A stretch of 64,000 bases of DNA from Sporosarcina sp. Te-1 (GCF_017498505.1 NZ_CP071798.1:3149501-3213500), one strand, 5' to 3'; shown: positions 1 to 8,773, counted from the stretch's first letter. Made by a program: numbers and translations. The notes: generated from the sequence alone by a model not told the origin.

Positions 1-373
1 AGCCTTCTGAGTCTTCAAAGTGCAGGGCAGGGCGATTGGCGTATGTTGTGATGTCACTATGCTGTACGCCATACGTTTCAAAACGTGATTTCCAAAAAGC
101 TAAACTTGCCTCCGATGGAACAAGCAAACCGATTTGCGTAATGGCATTTGTACCTCGGTGCGTGCTCCCGACAAACGGCATTTCAAAAAAGGATAACTCC
201 GTGCCCGGACTGCCTGTTTTGTCTCCGTAAAATAAGTGATACATCGACGGATCATCTTGATTCACCGTCAGCTTCACCCGTCGAAACCCAAGTACGTCGC
301 GGTAAAACCGGTTATTTTGCTTGGCATTTTTCGTGATCATTGAAATGTGGTGGTGTCCTGGAATGGAATACAT
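1..373 (-). CDS. Ring-cleaving dioxygenase, VOC/glyoxalase family (partial)
   Basis: The gene starts with ATG at 373 on the minus strand and runs off the left edge, leaving about 124 N-terminal residues. It opens MYSIPGHHHISMITK and continues NNRFYRDVLGFRRVK, the usual first module of a vicinal-oxygen-chelate fold with an early metal-ligand His. This resembles the MhqA/MhqE/MhqO hydroquinone dioxygenases of Bacillus. A MarR-type regulator lies just upstream on the same strand, separated by an intrinsic terminator, which supports a role in quinone detoxification. The C-terminal metal ligands are outside the window, so activity cannot be judged. Confidence 0.8.
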   Translation of the reverse strand, partial: MYSIPGHHHISMITKNAKQNNRFYRDVLGFRRVKLTVNQDDPSMYHLFYGDKTGSPGTELSFFEMPFVGSTHRGTNAITQIGLLVPSEASLAFWKSRFETYGVQHSDITTYANRPALHFEDSEG

Positions 374-394
374 GGTTTGTTCCTCCTTTTTCAA

Positions 395-412
395 TTGACT
401 AATCAAGTGATT
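395..412 (-). promoter_or_regulatory. Candidate MarR operator upstream of the dioxygenase gene
   Basis: TTGACTAATCAAGTGATT contains the palindrome AATCA-AG-TGATT. Fifteen of 18 bases recur at 899-916, upstream of the MarR gene itself. The same word in front of both the regulator and its neighbour suggests a shared operator; no footprint evidence exists here. Confidence 0.5.
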
Positions 413-414
413 GG

Positions 415-441
415 GCAAAAAAATTACCGATCCGGTAATTT
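415..441 (-). terminator. Intrinsic terminator after the MarR gene
   Basis: On the minus strand the arms AAATTACCG and CGGTAATTT close on a 3-base loop and are followed by a T-run. The 5' arm overlaps the last codons of the regulator. Confidence 0.7.
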
Positions 442-867
442 CTTCTGTTCACTGTTTTTATGCACACGTGACATGAGCGTATATAACGTTTTTTTCTCTT
501 CCTCCGATAAACATTCATCAAAGAATGAGGACTGAAATGCTAGCTGGGCATCAAAGGCATTTTCTAATTTTTGTCGGCCTTTGTCGGTTAATGAGATCGT
601 TTTGGTTTTCCAATCCTGCTTGCGTTCAATAAGTCCTTCTTTCTCCAGGCGAGCGAGCATACGCGAAATACCGCCTTGCGTCACGGTAACCTTCTCGGCT
701 AACTCACTTTGTGTTAAAGGCTCGTAGGTTGAGATCTGCATTAATACATCAAACTGGGCGGTTGTTAAATCATATGGCTTTAAAAATTCGTTGGAGAGTA
801 AATTACTTTGATGGGTGAATCGAGTCAGCCGCAGCCAGATTAATGACCCGCGAGTATTTCTTTGCAT
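424..867 (-). CDS. MarR family transcriptional regulator, MhqR-like
   Basis: A 147-residue winged-helix protein. The helix-turn-helix region [20 protein letters not shown] is followed by the wing [20 protein letters not shown], both typical of MarR. ATG at 867 is preferred over GTG at 879 because GAGG lies 6 bases upstream. The neighbouring minus-strand gene is a ring-cleaving dioxygenase, the same partnership as MhqR with its dioxygenase targets in Bacillus subtilis. It probably represses itself and the dioxygenase and is released by quinone-type electrophiles. It could be another MarR subgroup, since ligand specificity cannot be read from sequence. Confidence 0.82.
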   Translation of the reverse strand: MQRNTRGSLIWLRLTRFTHQSNLLSNEFLKPYDLTTAQFDVLMQISTYEPLTQSELAEKVTVTQGGISRMLARLEKEGLIERKQDWKTKTISLTDKGRQKLENAFDAQLAFQSSFFDECLSEEEKKTLYTLMSRVHKNSEQKKLPDR

Positions 868-898
868 ATGGTTCCTCACTCCCTTTCCTACTATTCAC

Positions 899-949
899 TT
901 TACTACTCAAGTGATGATTTCGCAAGATATTTATCTTGAATTCGAACTA
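899..949 (-). promoter_or_regulatory. Regulatory region of the MarR gene: repeated operator word and an MhqR-like box
   Basis: Bases 899-916 repeat the word found before the dioxygenase gene. Bases 932-949 read TATCTTGAATTCGAACTA, an imperfect inverted repeat around GAATTC that resembles the MhqR operator as I remember it from Bacillus subtilis. Which of the two the regulator uses is not decided by sequence. Confidence 0.45.
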
Positions 950-967
950 ATTATTGAATCAGGGCTC

Positions 968-1435
968 CTAGAGACTAGAATTTCTAACCCTACCCATCGT
1001 GAGACGAACAATCAGGCCAAGGGATAAAGCCGCTAGTACAAGAAAGAAACACGAGAGCATCTGTAATCCGTTCGTCGGTGAGTCCTTTACTAGGAAAATT
1101 ACGAAAATGGAGCTGAATAGGGTAAATCCATAAAAAATGCTCATCAGAAGCCGGTTATCTTTTCCTAACCAGCTGACTGCTTGCCACAATAACAAAAAAC
1201 CTGAAACAAGCATGAGCAAAGGGAAGAAAGGGGAAAACTTAGCTGCAAAGACAAAGTGATCAATCGGCAAAATGGCAGTAGGTGAATCAATTGTTCCTTT
1301 CACCATTTTTGTGAAGATCGCTGTATCTTCCCATTCCCATGATGTAGTTAAGAGGGCAGACCCTTCGTACCAGCTTACGAAACTTGAGAATAGTAAAATG
1401 ATCGAACTAATGATGGCCACAAGTAAGCTCCGCAT
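968..1435 (-). CDS. Four-helix membrane protein, YjdJ/DUF4306-like
   Basis: A 155-residue integral membrane protein. ATG 1435 is chosen for GGAGG 7 bases upstream. The N-terminal helix runs into SFVSWYEGSALLTTSWEWE, a stretch I associate with YjdJ/DUF4306 proteins of Bacillus. Three more hydrophobic helices follow, at about residues 62-83, 95-112 and 122-142. No catalytic motif is visible and the function is unknown. It stands alone on its strand. Confidence 0.55.
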   Translation of the reverse strand: MRSLLVAIISSIILLFSSFVSWYEGSALLTTSWEWEDTAIFTKMVKGTIDSPTAILPIDHFVFAAKFSPFFPLLMLVSGFLLLWQAVSWLGKDNRLLMSIFYGFTLFSSIFVIFLVKDSPTNGLQMLSCFFLVLAALSLGLIVRLTMGRVRNSSL

Positions 1436-1840
1436 CACATGGCCTCCTTCCTAAAAGAGATACTAGTTGTTAGACGGTAGAGAATAGAAAGAGTTCCGTA
1501 GTGTAACCTGTTGGATTAGAGCCGTCTAGAGGTTACTGTTGGAGAAAAAACTTCAAATCACAAATTATACGAAGACACAATTCATATATGAAACGCATAC
1601 ATAAATGGTGGCCGTATAAATTTATACGCTGTTGCTATGGTACGTGGTACTACTAAGGATGCTTGGTTACTAGTAGTCGGACTTATTTTTGAAGTGATTT
1701 AGATAGCTGTGGTAAAATGTTTTCAAATCTTATAAAAGTTTACACTTAAACTAACGAAGCAGAATAGTTCCACAAGGTTAATGGTTGTTTATATAAATCA
1801 CCTGGTAATCAAGTTAATAAGAAGAGGGGAGGAAAAATAT
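1436..1840. other. Non-coding stretch with one short coding relic
   Basis: No complete gene is visible. On the plus strand around 1603-1701 an open frame without a start encodes ...VAMVRGTTKDAWLLVVGLI and stops soon after; it may be the end of a lost membrane protein. The rest is A+T-rich and probably holds the promoter of the lipoprotein gene at 1841. Confidence 0.35.
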
Positions 1841-2368
1841 ATGAAGTTAAGATTAACGTTAGGGATAATTTTGATTAGTATCCTAATAGGTTGTTCACCT
1901 ACTACCGAGAGTGTATCGGAACATCCAGTCTCGTCAATAAATCAAGACCAGCAATCACCAGAAAAAAAGATGTATCCCCAAGATGACGCAATAGCAGCAT
2001 TTAATAGGAATAAACATTATAGTGACTACGAAGTAACTGATTATGTAGTAGTGAAAGACGATGCATTACCAATGTTAAAGGCGGTTATTTCTTTTTACGA
2101 TCATATAGAGAATAATAGTTGCAATCTTGCTTTTATTTACGGAGATACGATTCAAAGAATAGGTTTTGCAGTAAATGAAACAGATGGTGTAAAAACTTAC
2201 GAAATTGCGGATAATAGTCGGTTAACGTATGTCGGGGATGGTGCCGTGACAACATCAATTCGCGAAATAGATACGAATGAAATAATAGACTATAAAATTA
2301 CCTTCTCATATGACAAATCGACTTCAACAACTAATTTTGAGGTTGTAGCGGAGAAACCAACAAAATGA
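1841..2368 (+). CDS. Putative lipoprotein of unknown function
   Basis: A 175-residue protein with a basic N-terminus, a short hydrophobic helix and a lipobox (LIGC, Cys18), so it is probably lipid-anchored outside the membrane. ATG 1841 is preferred over the upstream in-frame start at 1781 because GGGGAGG sits 7-13 bases before it and the signal sequence then begins correctly. A Ser/Gln-rich linker leads to a mixed alpha/beta domain containing a single Cys. I do not recognise the domain. It is a single-gene unit followed by a terminator. Confidence 0.7.
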   Translation: MKLRLTLGIILISILIGCSPTTESVSEHPVSSINQDQQSPEKKMYPQDDAIAAFNRNKHYSDYEVTDYVVVKDDALPMLKAVISFYDHIENNSCNLAFIYGDTIQRIGFAVNETDGVKTYEIADNSRLTYVGDGAVTTSIREIDTNEIIDYKITFSYDKSTSTTNFEVVAEKPTK

Positions 2369-2424
2369 GGGAATGGGCTTAAACTAACGGGCGTCTTACT
2401 AAAATGAGGCTAGAATAACGGAAA

Positions 2425-2450
2425 AAAACGCTCAGATTGAGCGTTTTTAT
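2425..2450 (+). terminator. Intrinsic terminator
   Basis: AAAACGCTCA and TGAGCGTTTT arms around a GAT loop, followed by T-rich sequence; it ends the lipoprotein gene at 1841. Confidence 0.8.
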
Positions 2451-2555
2451 TCGTTATTTATCTGGTTGATTTGCTGTTGAAATATATGTCGATTAGTATG
2501 GGAGTTTTTCTCTCTCTCAACCAAACCTATGACACGAAGGGGGCTCTCGTTTCCT

Positions 2556-4139
2556 TCAGTCCAATGGAATATCCACAACCTTTTCGCTATACTCGATCAT
2601 CCGGTACCCGTCGATCGACAGTTTGGCTGGAATGAAGTCTTGCGAATCTTTTCTGGAAATTTTGATGTGATGCTCTGTTGAATAGAGAACAGGCTCTTCC
2701 AGTTCATTCATGAGATAGAAGTATTCAGATGCTTTGTATTTCTTGCCATTTTTATCAATGAAATAGCCGTCCGGGTTAATTACAGTGGATTTATTGTGAT
2801 CATCTGCATCTGAGAAATGATAGTCGAGTGATTGGTAAACACGATTCGCATTCAGCTCTTCACTCATCGTGATCAAAGTCGGTTGTCCGATCTCTACTTT
2901 ATCGATGGAGATTTTCGTACCTAAATAAGTAAATGTTTGCGGGAACGGTTTAGACGGATCGATTGGGAAATCGGCTTTCTCCTTTACGTTAAATTCCATA
3001 TTTCCAAAATGGACTTTTACATGGGACGGGTTTTCAAAATAAAGGGATTCAAATGTTGCATTCTCCTCACTCCATCCATTGCTATGATATGTGGACCCGC
3101 CGACCCCGGCAAAATCGAACGCGCTTCCGGTTACATAGTTTTCTTTGCTTTCAATCCCGGCAATCGAGATGGATAAGTTATCTAAATTACGGTCTTGATT
3201 CTCATTGCGGTAACGATACGATAGAACCGTCACGGTTGGAGCGATTGTCAGTTTGTCAATGATCACCGGATTCCCCTCGTACTCTGTCTCCACGTTAAGA
3301 TCATGGATAATGGCGGGGTGTTTTTTGACGGGGATCTCAAAATGCCAGTCCCCTTCGACATATTCGGGTTCTTTTATGCTTGAATCAACTTCTACAGTTC
3401 CGTCCAGACTCTGGACTTTATTCAAAGAAAGCTGAATGGTTCCTTCCTCTTTCGATAAAGGTCCCATGCCCAATCTGCCTTTGGAAATATGGGGATTCTC
3501 TGAATGCAATCGAAGGTGGTTACTGACAGGAGAATAATCTCGTTCTTCTTTTGAGTTAAAAAGTTCGTCCTGATTGTCGATCTTAAGCCCTCTCGTAAAG
3601 TCAATCAAATATTCGTTTTCTCTTTTCTGATCTTCTATTTCATAATAAACAAGCGTTTGCATATCATCTGCTACGACATTTGTGATCGTGATTTTGATGC
3701 CATTGCTCTCGGCTACAGCATTGACTTTGTCGCCCAAGCCCTGCTGCACGAAGTTCTCTACTTGCTCTTCCTGCTTGTTGCCAAAGTCTTTCCACCAGTC
3801 CGCAAAAGTAGCAAACCCATTCGTCGCAATCGCTGTGCCGACGAAGACGGTTAGAAAGAGAGCTGCGGCGGCGCCGATTAAGGCAGTGCGCTTAACTGTC
3901 TTTCGCTTACTCCATTGCGTGCTTGCAACAGAAGCCCGCACGTTCTTCATAAGACTCTCCGGCACATGGATGGCCTCACTCTCTTCCTCCAAGGAGGTGA
4001 TCAGCTGTTTAAGCTTTACCAATTCCTCTTTGCACGCAGCGCATTCCTCCATATGAAGTTCAAACTCTTTTCTTTCCCATTCATTCAAGTTGCCTTCAAG
4101 ATAATCTATCATTTGGTCCTGTGCATTTTTACACTCCAT
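2556..4139 (-). CDS. Anti-sigma factor, zinc-finger HC2 plus DUF4179
   Basis: A 527-residue membrane protein. Residues 1-40 form a putative zinc-binding anti-sigma domain with HMEECAACKEEL (HxxxCxxC). A single membrane helix (ALIGAAAALFLTVFVGTAIA, about residues 86-105) separates it from a long extracellular region starting with the DUF4179 signature (NGIKITITNVVADD). ATG 4139 is chosen because AAGGCGGTG lies just before it; the gene then overlaps the end of the sigma gene by 11 bases, showing translational coupling. It should hold its sigma factor at the membrane and release it on an unknown envelope signal. Confidence 0.85.
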   Translation of the reverse strand: MECKNAQDQMIDYLEGNLNEWERKEFELHMEECAACKEELVKLKQLITSLEEESEAIHVPESLMKNVRASVASTQWSKRKTVKRTALIGAAAALFLTVFVGTAIATNGFATFADWWKDFGNKQEEQVENFVQQGLGDKVNAVAESNGIKITITNVVADDMQTLVYYEIEDQKRENEYLIDFTRGLKIDNQDELFNSKEERDYSPVSNHLRLHSENPHISKGRLGMGPLSKEEGTIQLSLNKVQSLDGTVEVDSSIKEPEYVEGDWHFEIPVKKHPAIIHDLNVETEYEGNPVIIDKLTIAPTVTVLSYRYRNENQDRNLDNLSISIAGIESKENYVTGSAFDFAGVGGSTYHSNGWSEENATFESLYFENPSHVKVHFGNMEFNVKEKADFPIDPSKPFPQTFTYLGTKISIDKVEIGQPTLITMSEELNANRVYQSLDYHFSDADDHNKSTVINPDGYFIDKNGKKYKASEYFYLMNELEEPVLYSTEHHIKISRKDSQDFIPAKLSIDGYRMIEYSEKVVDIPLD

Positions 4140-4656
4140 GCTTTTCACCGCCTTCAAATAGTTTTCGAAGCATCGTCAACCCTCTATATAGCCTCGACTT
4201 TACTGTCCCCACAGGCACGTTTATGATGTCTGCAATTTCTTTCTGCGAATAGCCCTGTATGTATTTCAAAAGGATGACTTCCTTATGTTGGCTATCGAGC
4301 TGGTCCAAGCTTTCCATCAGTTCCAGCCGATGCTCGATCGGGCGCTCATCTGCCCTATCCGGTGGGCTTTCGACCACTTGCTTATTTTTTCTTCGATAAA
4401 TCGCCCGACATTCATTGATAAAAATGGATGTCACCCATGTTTCAAAGTAGTGATCTTGCTTCAACTGACCGATATTCTCATGCACTTTAAGAACGGTATT
4501 ATGAAATACATCTTCAACGTCGTGATAATCTTTCAAGTATGCCCAGCCGATTTTATAGAACTTCGACTGCCGCTCCTCAAACCAATCCAATATGGCCTGC
4601 ATGTCTTGCTTTTTAATTCGCTTTAAATAAATTGACCCTGCCATTGATGTTTTCAC
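4129..4656 (-). CDS. ECF RNA polymerase sigma factor
   Basis: A 175-residue sigma-70 family protein with region 2 (FYKIGWAYLKDYHDVEDVFH, FETWVTSIFINECRAIYRR) and region 4 helix-turn-helix (YSQKEIADIINVPVGTVKSR). It lacks region 3, as ECF sigmas do. The start is probably GTG 4656; a GGAGA element lies about 12 bases upstream, somewhat far, and ATG 4644 is the alternative. It is followed by its DUF4179 anti-sigma, and the two genes form one unit that is probably autoregulated. Confidence 0.88.
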   Translation of the reverse strand: MKTSMAGSIYLKRIKKQDMQAILDWFEERQSKFYKIGWAYLKDYHDVEDVFHNTVLKVHENIGQLKQDHYFETWVTSIFINECRAIYRRKNKQVVESPPDRADERPIEHRLELMESLDQLDSQHKEVILLKYIQGYSQKEIADIINVPVGTVKSRLYRGLTMLRKLFEGGEKHGV

Positions 4657-4904
4657 AAATGGTGCTCTCTCCTTTCCGAGTGGCTCTTTTCCAATTAGAG
4701 TAACGACAGTGGAGCAAAGTTCCCCTCTAAATAAACTTTTTTAAGTGTATCTAATGTTTTGGTCTTAACGTAATGGAAAATGAGATTGATAGTTCGAATT
4801 CGTTTCATTTTTCTTCCATAAAGGAAGATTATTTTGTTGGCAATTGGTACAATATTGGTAAAAGGATAATGTGGAAAAAAGCATCGCGAGAAAGGGAGGT
4901 CTTT

Positions 4905-5063
4905 ATGAATAATTGGATGTATTCGTTGTATGCCATGATTTTAGGCGTGGTGTCTTTCTTTACGGGCGAAATGGTTACGTTTATTATGCTCGGTTTTATA
5001 TTAATTGCGCTTATTAATATTAACACGACTTTGAAAAGGATTTATTTGAAAGAGGAGAAGTAG
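4905..5063 (+). CDS. Small membrane protein
   Basis: A 52-residue protein that is almost entirely two hydrophobic helices (about residues 5-20 and 22-40) with a charged C-terminus. ATG 4905 is chosen because GGGAGG lies 5-10 bases upstream; a longer frame from 4773 has no ribosome site and adds an unlikely polar N-terminus. It lies 6 bases before another small membrane protein gene and is probably co-transcribed. Function unknown. Confidence 0.6.
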   Translation: MNNWMYSLYAMILGVVSFFTGEMVTFIMLGFILIALININTTLKRIYLKEEK

Positions 5064-5069
5064 GATTGG

Positions 5070-5294
5070 ATGTTCAGTTTTAAGCCGTTTAAAGATATGC
5101 GTTATTGGATTCTCGTAATCCCATTCTTAATCTTTTTAGTAGCTTTTATTGTCTTAGCGCCAAGTAAATTTTTCGAAAAGACTTTGAATGTGCTTTTATT
5201 CTTACTCCTGTATGGAGCCGCGTTTTGGTCACTATATTATCTGTGGGCGTATTTGGGGGATAAAAAAAGGAATGGTAATGATGGCATTGATTGA
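5070..5294 (+). CDS. Small membrane protein
   Basis: A 74-residue protein with two strong hydrophobic helices (about residues 12-30 and 38-62) and a basic C-terminal tail (DKKRNGNDGID). It starts 6 bases after the preceding small membrane gene, so translation is probably coupled. No family is recognised. The pair sits between the first ECF sigma operon (divergent) and a cytosolic hypothetical gene. Confidence 0.6.
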   Translation: MFSFKPFKDMRYWILVIPFLIFLVAFIVLAPSKFFEKTLNVLLFLLLYGAAFWSLYYLWAYLGDKKRNGNDGID

Positions 5295-5382
5295 AGATGG
5301 AGATTCGTGATATGTGCATAATAATTATGTGTGCTTAATGTTATATAAAAGATAATTTAGTAATAAGGAGATTCGTAATTTC

Positions 5383-5859
5383 ATGACTCAATATTCTGTG
5401 CTTGTAGCAAACAAACCTTTGCAGGAAATAGATTGTTCAGGTATTACTGAAGTAACAGTAAGGGAGTTGAAAAAGCTATACCCCATTACTGAAACGACAG
5501 TTGAGCAACCTTGGCATTCAATGGATGACGATGTGCGGATTTTACACGCAGCGGATGAATCGGCATTTGGCCGGCTAAACATATTTGAATGGCATCATCC
5601 GCCTTATGACTTGGACGAATACAATAAGAAAGAGTATGTATACGGTGTGGAGGGCAATTGGAATTCTCAATTTGTTATGGATTTATACAATTATTTAACA
5701 AGACATATTAAACAAGAGCAGTCAGCCGAACTTATTCGATTTTGGGCAGGAGATGGGTATCGACCGTTGGTAGAACGACATTTGTCTTTAAAAGCAGTAG
5801 AATTGCATCACCTTGAGAGTGTAAAGGATGAAGATTATATACGTATTATTTTTGATTGA
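5383..5859 (+). CDS. Hypothetical cytosolic protein
   Basis: A 158-residue acidic protein with no signal peptide or membrane helix. It is preceded by AAGGAG 13 bases before ATG. Aromatic-rich segments (NIFEWHHPPYDLDEYNKK, IRFWAGDGYRP) suggest a compact fold. I do not recognise the family. It might be an immunity-type or regulatory protein of an accessory cluster, but nothing in the sequence proves that. Confidence 0.55.
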   Translation: MTQYSVLVANKPLQEIDCSGITEVTVRELKKLYPITETTVEQPWHSMDDDVRILHAADESAFGRLNIFEWHHPPYDLDEYNKKEYVYGVEGNWNSQFVMDLYNYLTRHIKQEQSAELIRFWAGDGYRPLVERHLSLKAVELHHLESVKDEDYIRIIFD

Positions 5860-6128
5860 AATTATTTAAAGAGAGCATTTACATACTGGAGGTGTGTGGA
5901 GGTTTCTCAATAAAAGACAGCACACATAACTGCTGATTTTTGTATTCCTACACGTTGTGACATGATTATTGTGCAAACTGCCAAAATTCAGTATGATGGT
6001 TATTAATATAATACATATTGAACGTACTCTTGAAAAAGATACAACCAGACAGGAATTAAAGGAGGCATCAGACAGTGGATAAATTATGGAATATCTCTTC
6101 AAAATAAAATTTTGAGGAGGAAAAATAA

Positions 6129-6539
6129 ATGATGATCAGCTTACGCAGCAGTAAAGAAATAAAGGTTAATCAATTGGAAAAGTTATATAATGATGTGGAA
6201 TGGTATGCCTATACAAAAGACATAGCTGTTCTACAGCAAGCACTATTACAATCATTAGATGTTATTTCGGCTTGGGACGGAGATGAGTTAGTCGGCCTCA
6301 TACGGATTGTTGGTGATGGATTAACCATAATTTATATCCAAGACATACTTGTCCTGAATGCGTATCAAAATCAAGGAATTGCTACTCAACTCATGCAAAA
6401 AGCTTTGAATAAATATAAAGACGTTCGGCAAAAAGTTCTTTTAACGGAAGAAGCACCAGATGTCAGACACTTTTATGAAAAGAATAGCTTCCAATCTTGC
6501 GATAAAGGATCGTTGGTAGCATTTGCTTTGTTGAATTAA
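6129..6539 (+). CDS. GNAT family N-acetyltransferase
   Basis: A 136-residue protein with the GNAT core: beta4 IIYIQDILVLNAYQNQGIAT carries the acetyl-CoA pyrophosphate loop (NQGIAT), and the end has EAPDVRHFYEKNSFQ. GAGGAGG lies upstream of ATG 6129 (the next ATG, at 6132, is in frame). The substrate is unknown. A second, broken GNAT gene follows, so the pair may have arisen by duplication. A terminator separates them. Confidence 0.85.
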   Translation: MMISLRSSKEIKVNQLEKLYNDVEWYAYTKDIAVLQQALLQSLDVISAWDGDELVGLIRIVGDGLTIIYIQDILVLNAYQNQGIATQLMQKALNKYKDVRQKVLLTEEAPDVRHFYEKNSFQSCDKGSLVAFALLN

Positions 6540-6552
6540 TCAAGGATGACGT

Positions 6553-6589
6553 AAAAATGTTGCACTCCAAAAGGTGCAACATTTTTTTG
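6553..6589 (+). terminator. Intrinsic terminator after the GNAT gene
   Basis: AAAATGTTGCAC and GTGCAACATTTTTTT arms with a short loop. Confidence 0.85.
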
Positions 6590-6652
6590 TTCGACAGTTT
6601 TGAGAGAAAGTTAGTCAGGTAAATGCAGAATGAGTTAGTTGAGGTATTTTTT

Positions 6653-7072
6653 ATGGAAATTAATAAAATAAGTGATTTTTCCAAGGTGAATTTAAGTGAA
6701 ATGCAAGTGGTTTATGCTTCTGTTGGTTGGACAAAGCATACGGCGGAAGTTATTAAAACGGTGTTTGAGGCGAGCCAGGTAATCGCAATCGTCACATATA
6801 ACGATCGAATTATCGGGTTTGAAAGAGCAATGACAGACGGCATATTCAACGCAGCAATTTATGATGTTGTCGTTCATCAGAAGTACCAGTGACAAGGCGT
6901 CGCTAAAAAGATTATGGAGTATCTGCTTGTAGAATTAAGAAATGTATCTTGTGTACATTTGATAGCAACTACGGGGAATGAAGAGTTTTACCGAAAGCTT
7001 GGCCCTAAAAAGGTGAAAACTGGGATGGCCAGATATTTAAATTCTGATCTAAGCGATGCATATTTGGAGTGA
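6653..7072 (+). pseudogene. GNAT acetyltransferase interrupted by an in-frame TGA
   Basis: From ATG 6653 (GAGG 8 bases upstream) the frame encodes a GNAT N-terminal half ending VHQKYQ at TGA 6890-6892. The same frame then continues without any indel: QGVAKKIMEYLL, then NEEFYRKLGPKKVKTGM, to TGA 7070. The stop falls where GNATs have Gly in the Q-G-x-G/A acetyl-CoA loop, so a single GGA to TGA change explains it. The product would be a 79-residue stub unless read through. Either a recent point-mutation pseudogene or a sequencing error. Confidence 0.8.
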
Positions 7073-7128
7073 TATCAATCTCTCAACGTTCGGTTCAAGA
7101 TATTCATATTGTAAAAACAGTAACATAC

Positions 7129-7168
7129 AAAAGCCAGAACCCACACAACAGAGGGATCTGGCTTTTAT
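7129..7168. terminator. Bidirectional terminator
   Basis: AAAAGCCAGA and TCTGGCTTTT arms around an 18-20 base loop; it serves the minus-strand TusA-YeeE operon and possibly the GNAT relic. Confidence 0.7.
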
Positions 7169-7173
7169 AGTTC

Positions 7174-7413
7174 TCACGCATAAATATAAAACAAATATTC
7201 CTGCCCATTCTTCATAGGTTCTTGGGCGAACGTGTAGCCGTGCGCCTTGGCTTCTTCTGGCACGTTGCGAAATGAGCCGGGACAGTCGGTAATGACGAGC
7301 AACAGCTCGCTTTTGTTCATGCCTTCGAGTGCCTCTAATGTGTAAATGACGGGGTAGGGGCAGGATTCTCCTCGAAGGTCGAGTGTGAAATCGGGTTCCA
7401 ATTCAGCCTGCAT
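7174..7413 (-). CDS. TusA/SirA family sulfur carrier protein
   Basis: A 79-residue protein with the family signature LDLRGESCPYPVIYTLEAL, where the CPxP cysteine carries persulfide sulfur. AAAGGAG lies 9 bases before ATG. Its start overlaps the end of the YeeE-like transporter gene by 11 bases, so the two are coupled. YeeE plus TusA pairs are known to import thiosulfate (TsuA/TsuB), the TusA partner probably taking or processing the sulfur on the inside. A role in selenium handling has been suggested for related YedE/YedF pairs and cannot be excluded. Confidence 0.85.
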   Translation of the reverse strand: MQAELEPDFTLDLRGESCPYPVIYTLEALEGMNKSELLLVITDCPGSFRNVPEEAKAHGYTFAQEPMKNGQEYLFYIYA

Positions 7414-8605
7414 GATCTGTCGCTCCTTTCTTTATTGCCCATTTTTGATGGTATCGTTTTTCTCGATAGATTGTCAGTGCGTACAGCAAGCCGAGCATGG
7501 CCAGTGTGGCAAGGATGGCACCAACAGGATGGAGTGTATCCAATAAATTGATGGGTGCTCCGCTTTCGACGAGTGTCGTATAAATGCCAAGGTGGTCCCA
7601 TGCATAGGCAAGGAATGTCGCGCCGATAATGTTGCCTGCGAAAACTGGCAAGAAAAGAACTTGGCCTTCCATCAGCCGATACATCATGCCGGTTTCACAG
7701 CCGGACGCCATGACAATACCTAAGCCGAACAAGATGCCGCCTACAAAGGTGCTTGGTGCAGCGATCTGGGTAATTGGCGTCAAATCGTAAACGGAAATAA
7801 TAATGATCGTGAATACAGAGCTGACAGCCATCCCAATGATAATCGCTTTTGCCATGAGGCTCCGTCCGACTAGAAATAAGTCGCGGAAAGCAGATGTAAA
7901 GCAAATTTGGCCGCGTTCGATGAGAATTCCAAAGGCTAGTCCGAATAACGCACCAAGTCCAAGCAGTTTCTGACCGGTTGCAAAGAAGTAGATCATCCAT
8001 CCGATATAGATCACGGCAATAACGCTGCCTACATACGGCTGGATTACGCGTTTTTTGACTGTCGATGGCTTTGCAGCCCCCTTCGTCAAAGTAGGGCGTC
8101 CTTTCCACCAACGTGTTTTGGTCAATTTCGTTCCAAAGAAGGTACCAATACCTGTTGCAACAATAAAAATCCAAGAGTGGAACGAAAACTGTGGAACGCC
8201 TGTAAAGAAAGCTGCCAAATTACAGCCAAGTGCAAGGCGGGCACCAAACCCTGCGATGATGCCACCGATGAGACCTTGCACATATCGGCGTTTTTGCTGG
8301 GGTCTGCGGATTTTGAAACTCTTGCTCCACAGCACCATGATCAATGCACCTGTAAACATGCCCCATACCATCCAGCCATCTGGGCGGCTCCACGTGGTGC
8401 CTTGTAAATGCACCTTGTCATAATAGGCCCAACCCGAAATATCGACTCCGAATAGTTTCAGGAGATCGCCACCGAGGCGGGTGAACTCACCGGTAACTGC
8501 CCAGACAGTTGACGTGAGACCGAAATAGAAAGCGCTCAGGATTCCTGCAATCACAAGGACCACGTAAGGATTCCAGTAGCGCATAAGTGGATTAAGTTTT
8601 TTCAT
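7403..8605 (-). CDS. YeeE/YedE family sulfur (thiosulfate) transporter
   Basis: A 400-residue polytopic membrane protein made of two related halves. The conserved Cys motifs of the family are visible: LALGCNLAAFF, ERGQICFTSAFRDLF and MASGCETGMM. In TsuA-type proteins such cysteines line the thiosulfate path. The N-terminal region to about residue 60 and several basic loops fit an inside-out helix pattern. AAGGGA lies before ATG 8605. It forms an operon with the TusA-like gene downstream. Substrate assignment rests on family knowledge; selenium transport is the alternative. Confidence 0.85.
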   Translation of the reverse strand: MKKLNPLMRYWNPYVVLVIAGILSAFYFGLTSTVWAVTGEFTRLGGDLLKLFGVDISGWAYYDKVHLQGTTWSRPDGWMVWGMFTGALIMVLWSKSFKIRRPQQKRRYVQGLIGGIIAGFGARLALGCNLAAFFTGVPQFSFHSWIFIVATGIGTFFGTKLTKTRWWKGRPTLTKGAAKPSTVKKRVIQPYVGSVIAVIYIGWMIYFFATGQKLLGLGALFGLAFGILIERGQICFTSAFRDLFLVGRSLMAKAIIIGMAVSSVFTIIIISVYDLTPITQIAAPSTFVGGILFGLGIVMASGCETGMMYRLMEGQVLFLPVFAGNIIGATFLAYAWDHLGIYTTLVESGAPINLLDTLHPVGAILATLAMLGLLYALTIYREKRYHQKWAIKKGATDHAG

Positions 8606-8773
8606 GTTGTAGATCCCTTCTCTAAAGTACTTTTCTATTGTATTCCTAATTCAATAGAAATCAAGTGCCCAAAACTGCGTGGAAGGGAGAGGGAAACACT
8701 GTGGCAATACGTTTAAAGACTAGTTCTGGGTCATAAGAAAAACCGCCCTTCGATTCGAAGATGCGGTCTCGTA

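Noticed and set aside
4773-4904. N-terminal extension of the small membrane protein at 4905
   Set aside because: The ribosome site lies before 4905, and the upstream codons give a polar sequence unlike the rest.
6890-6892. TGA in the GNAT gene as selenocysteine or tryptophan
   Set aside because: The aligned residue is the Gly of the acetyl-CoA loop, no SECIS-like hairpin is evident just downstream, and the rest of the window uses TGA as stop.
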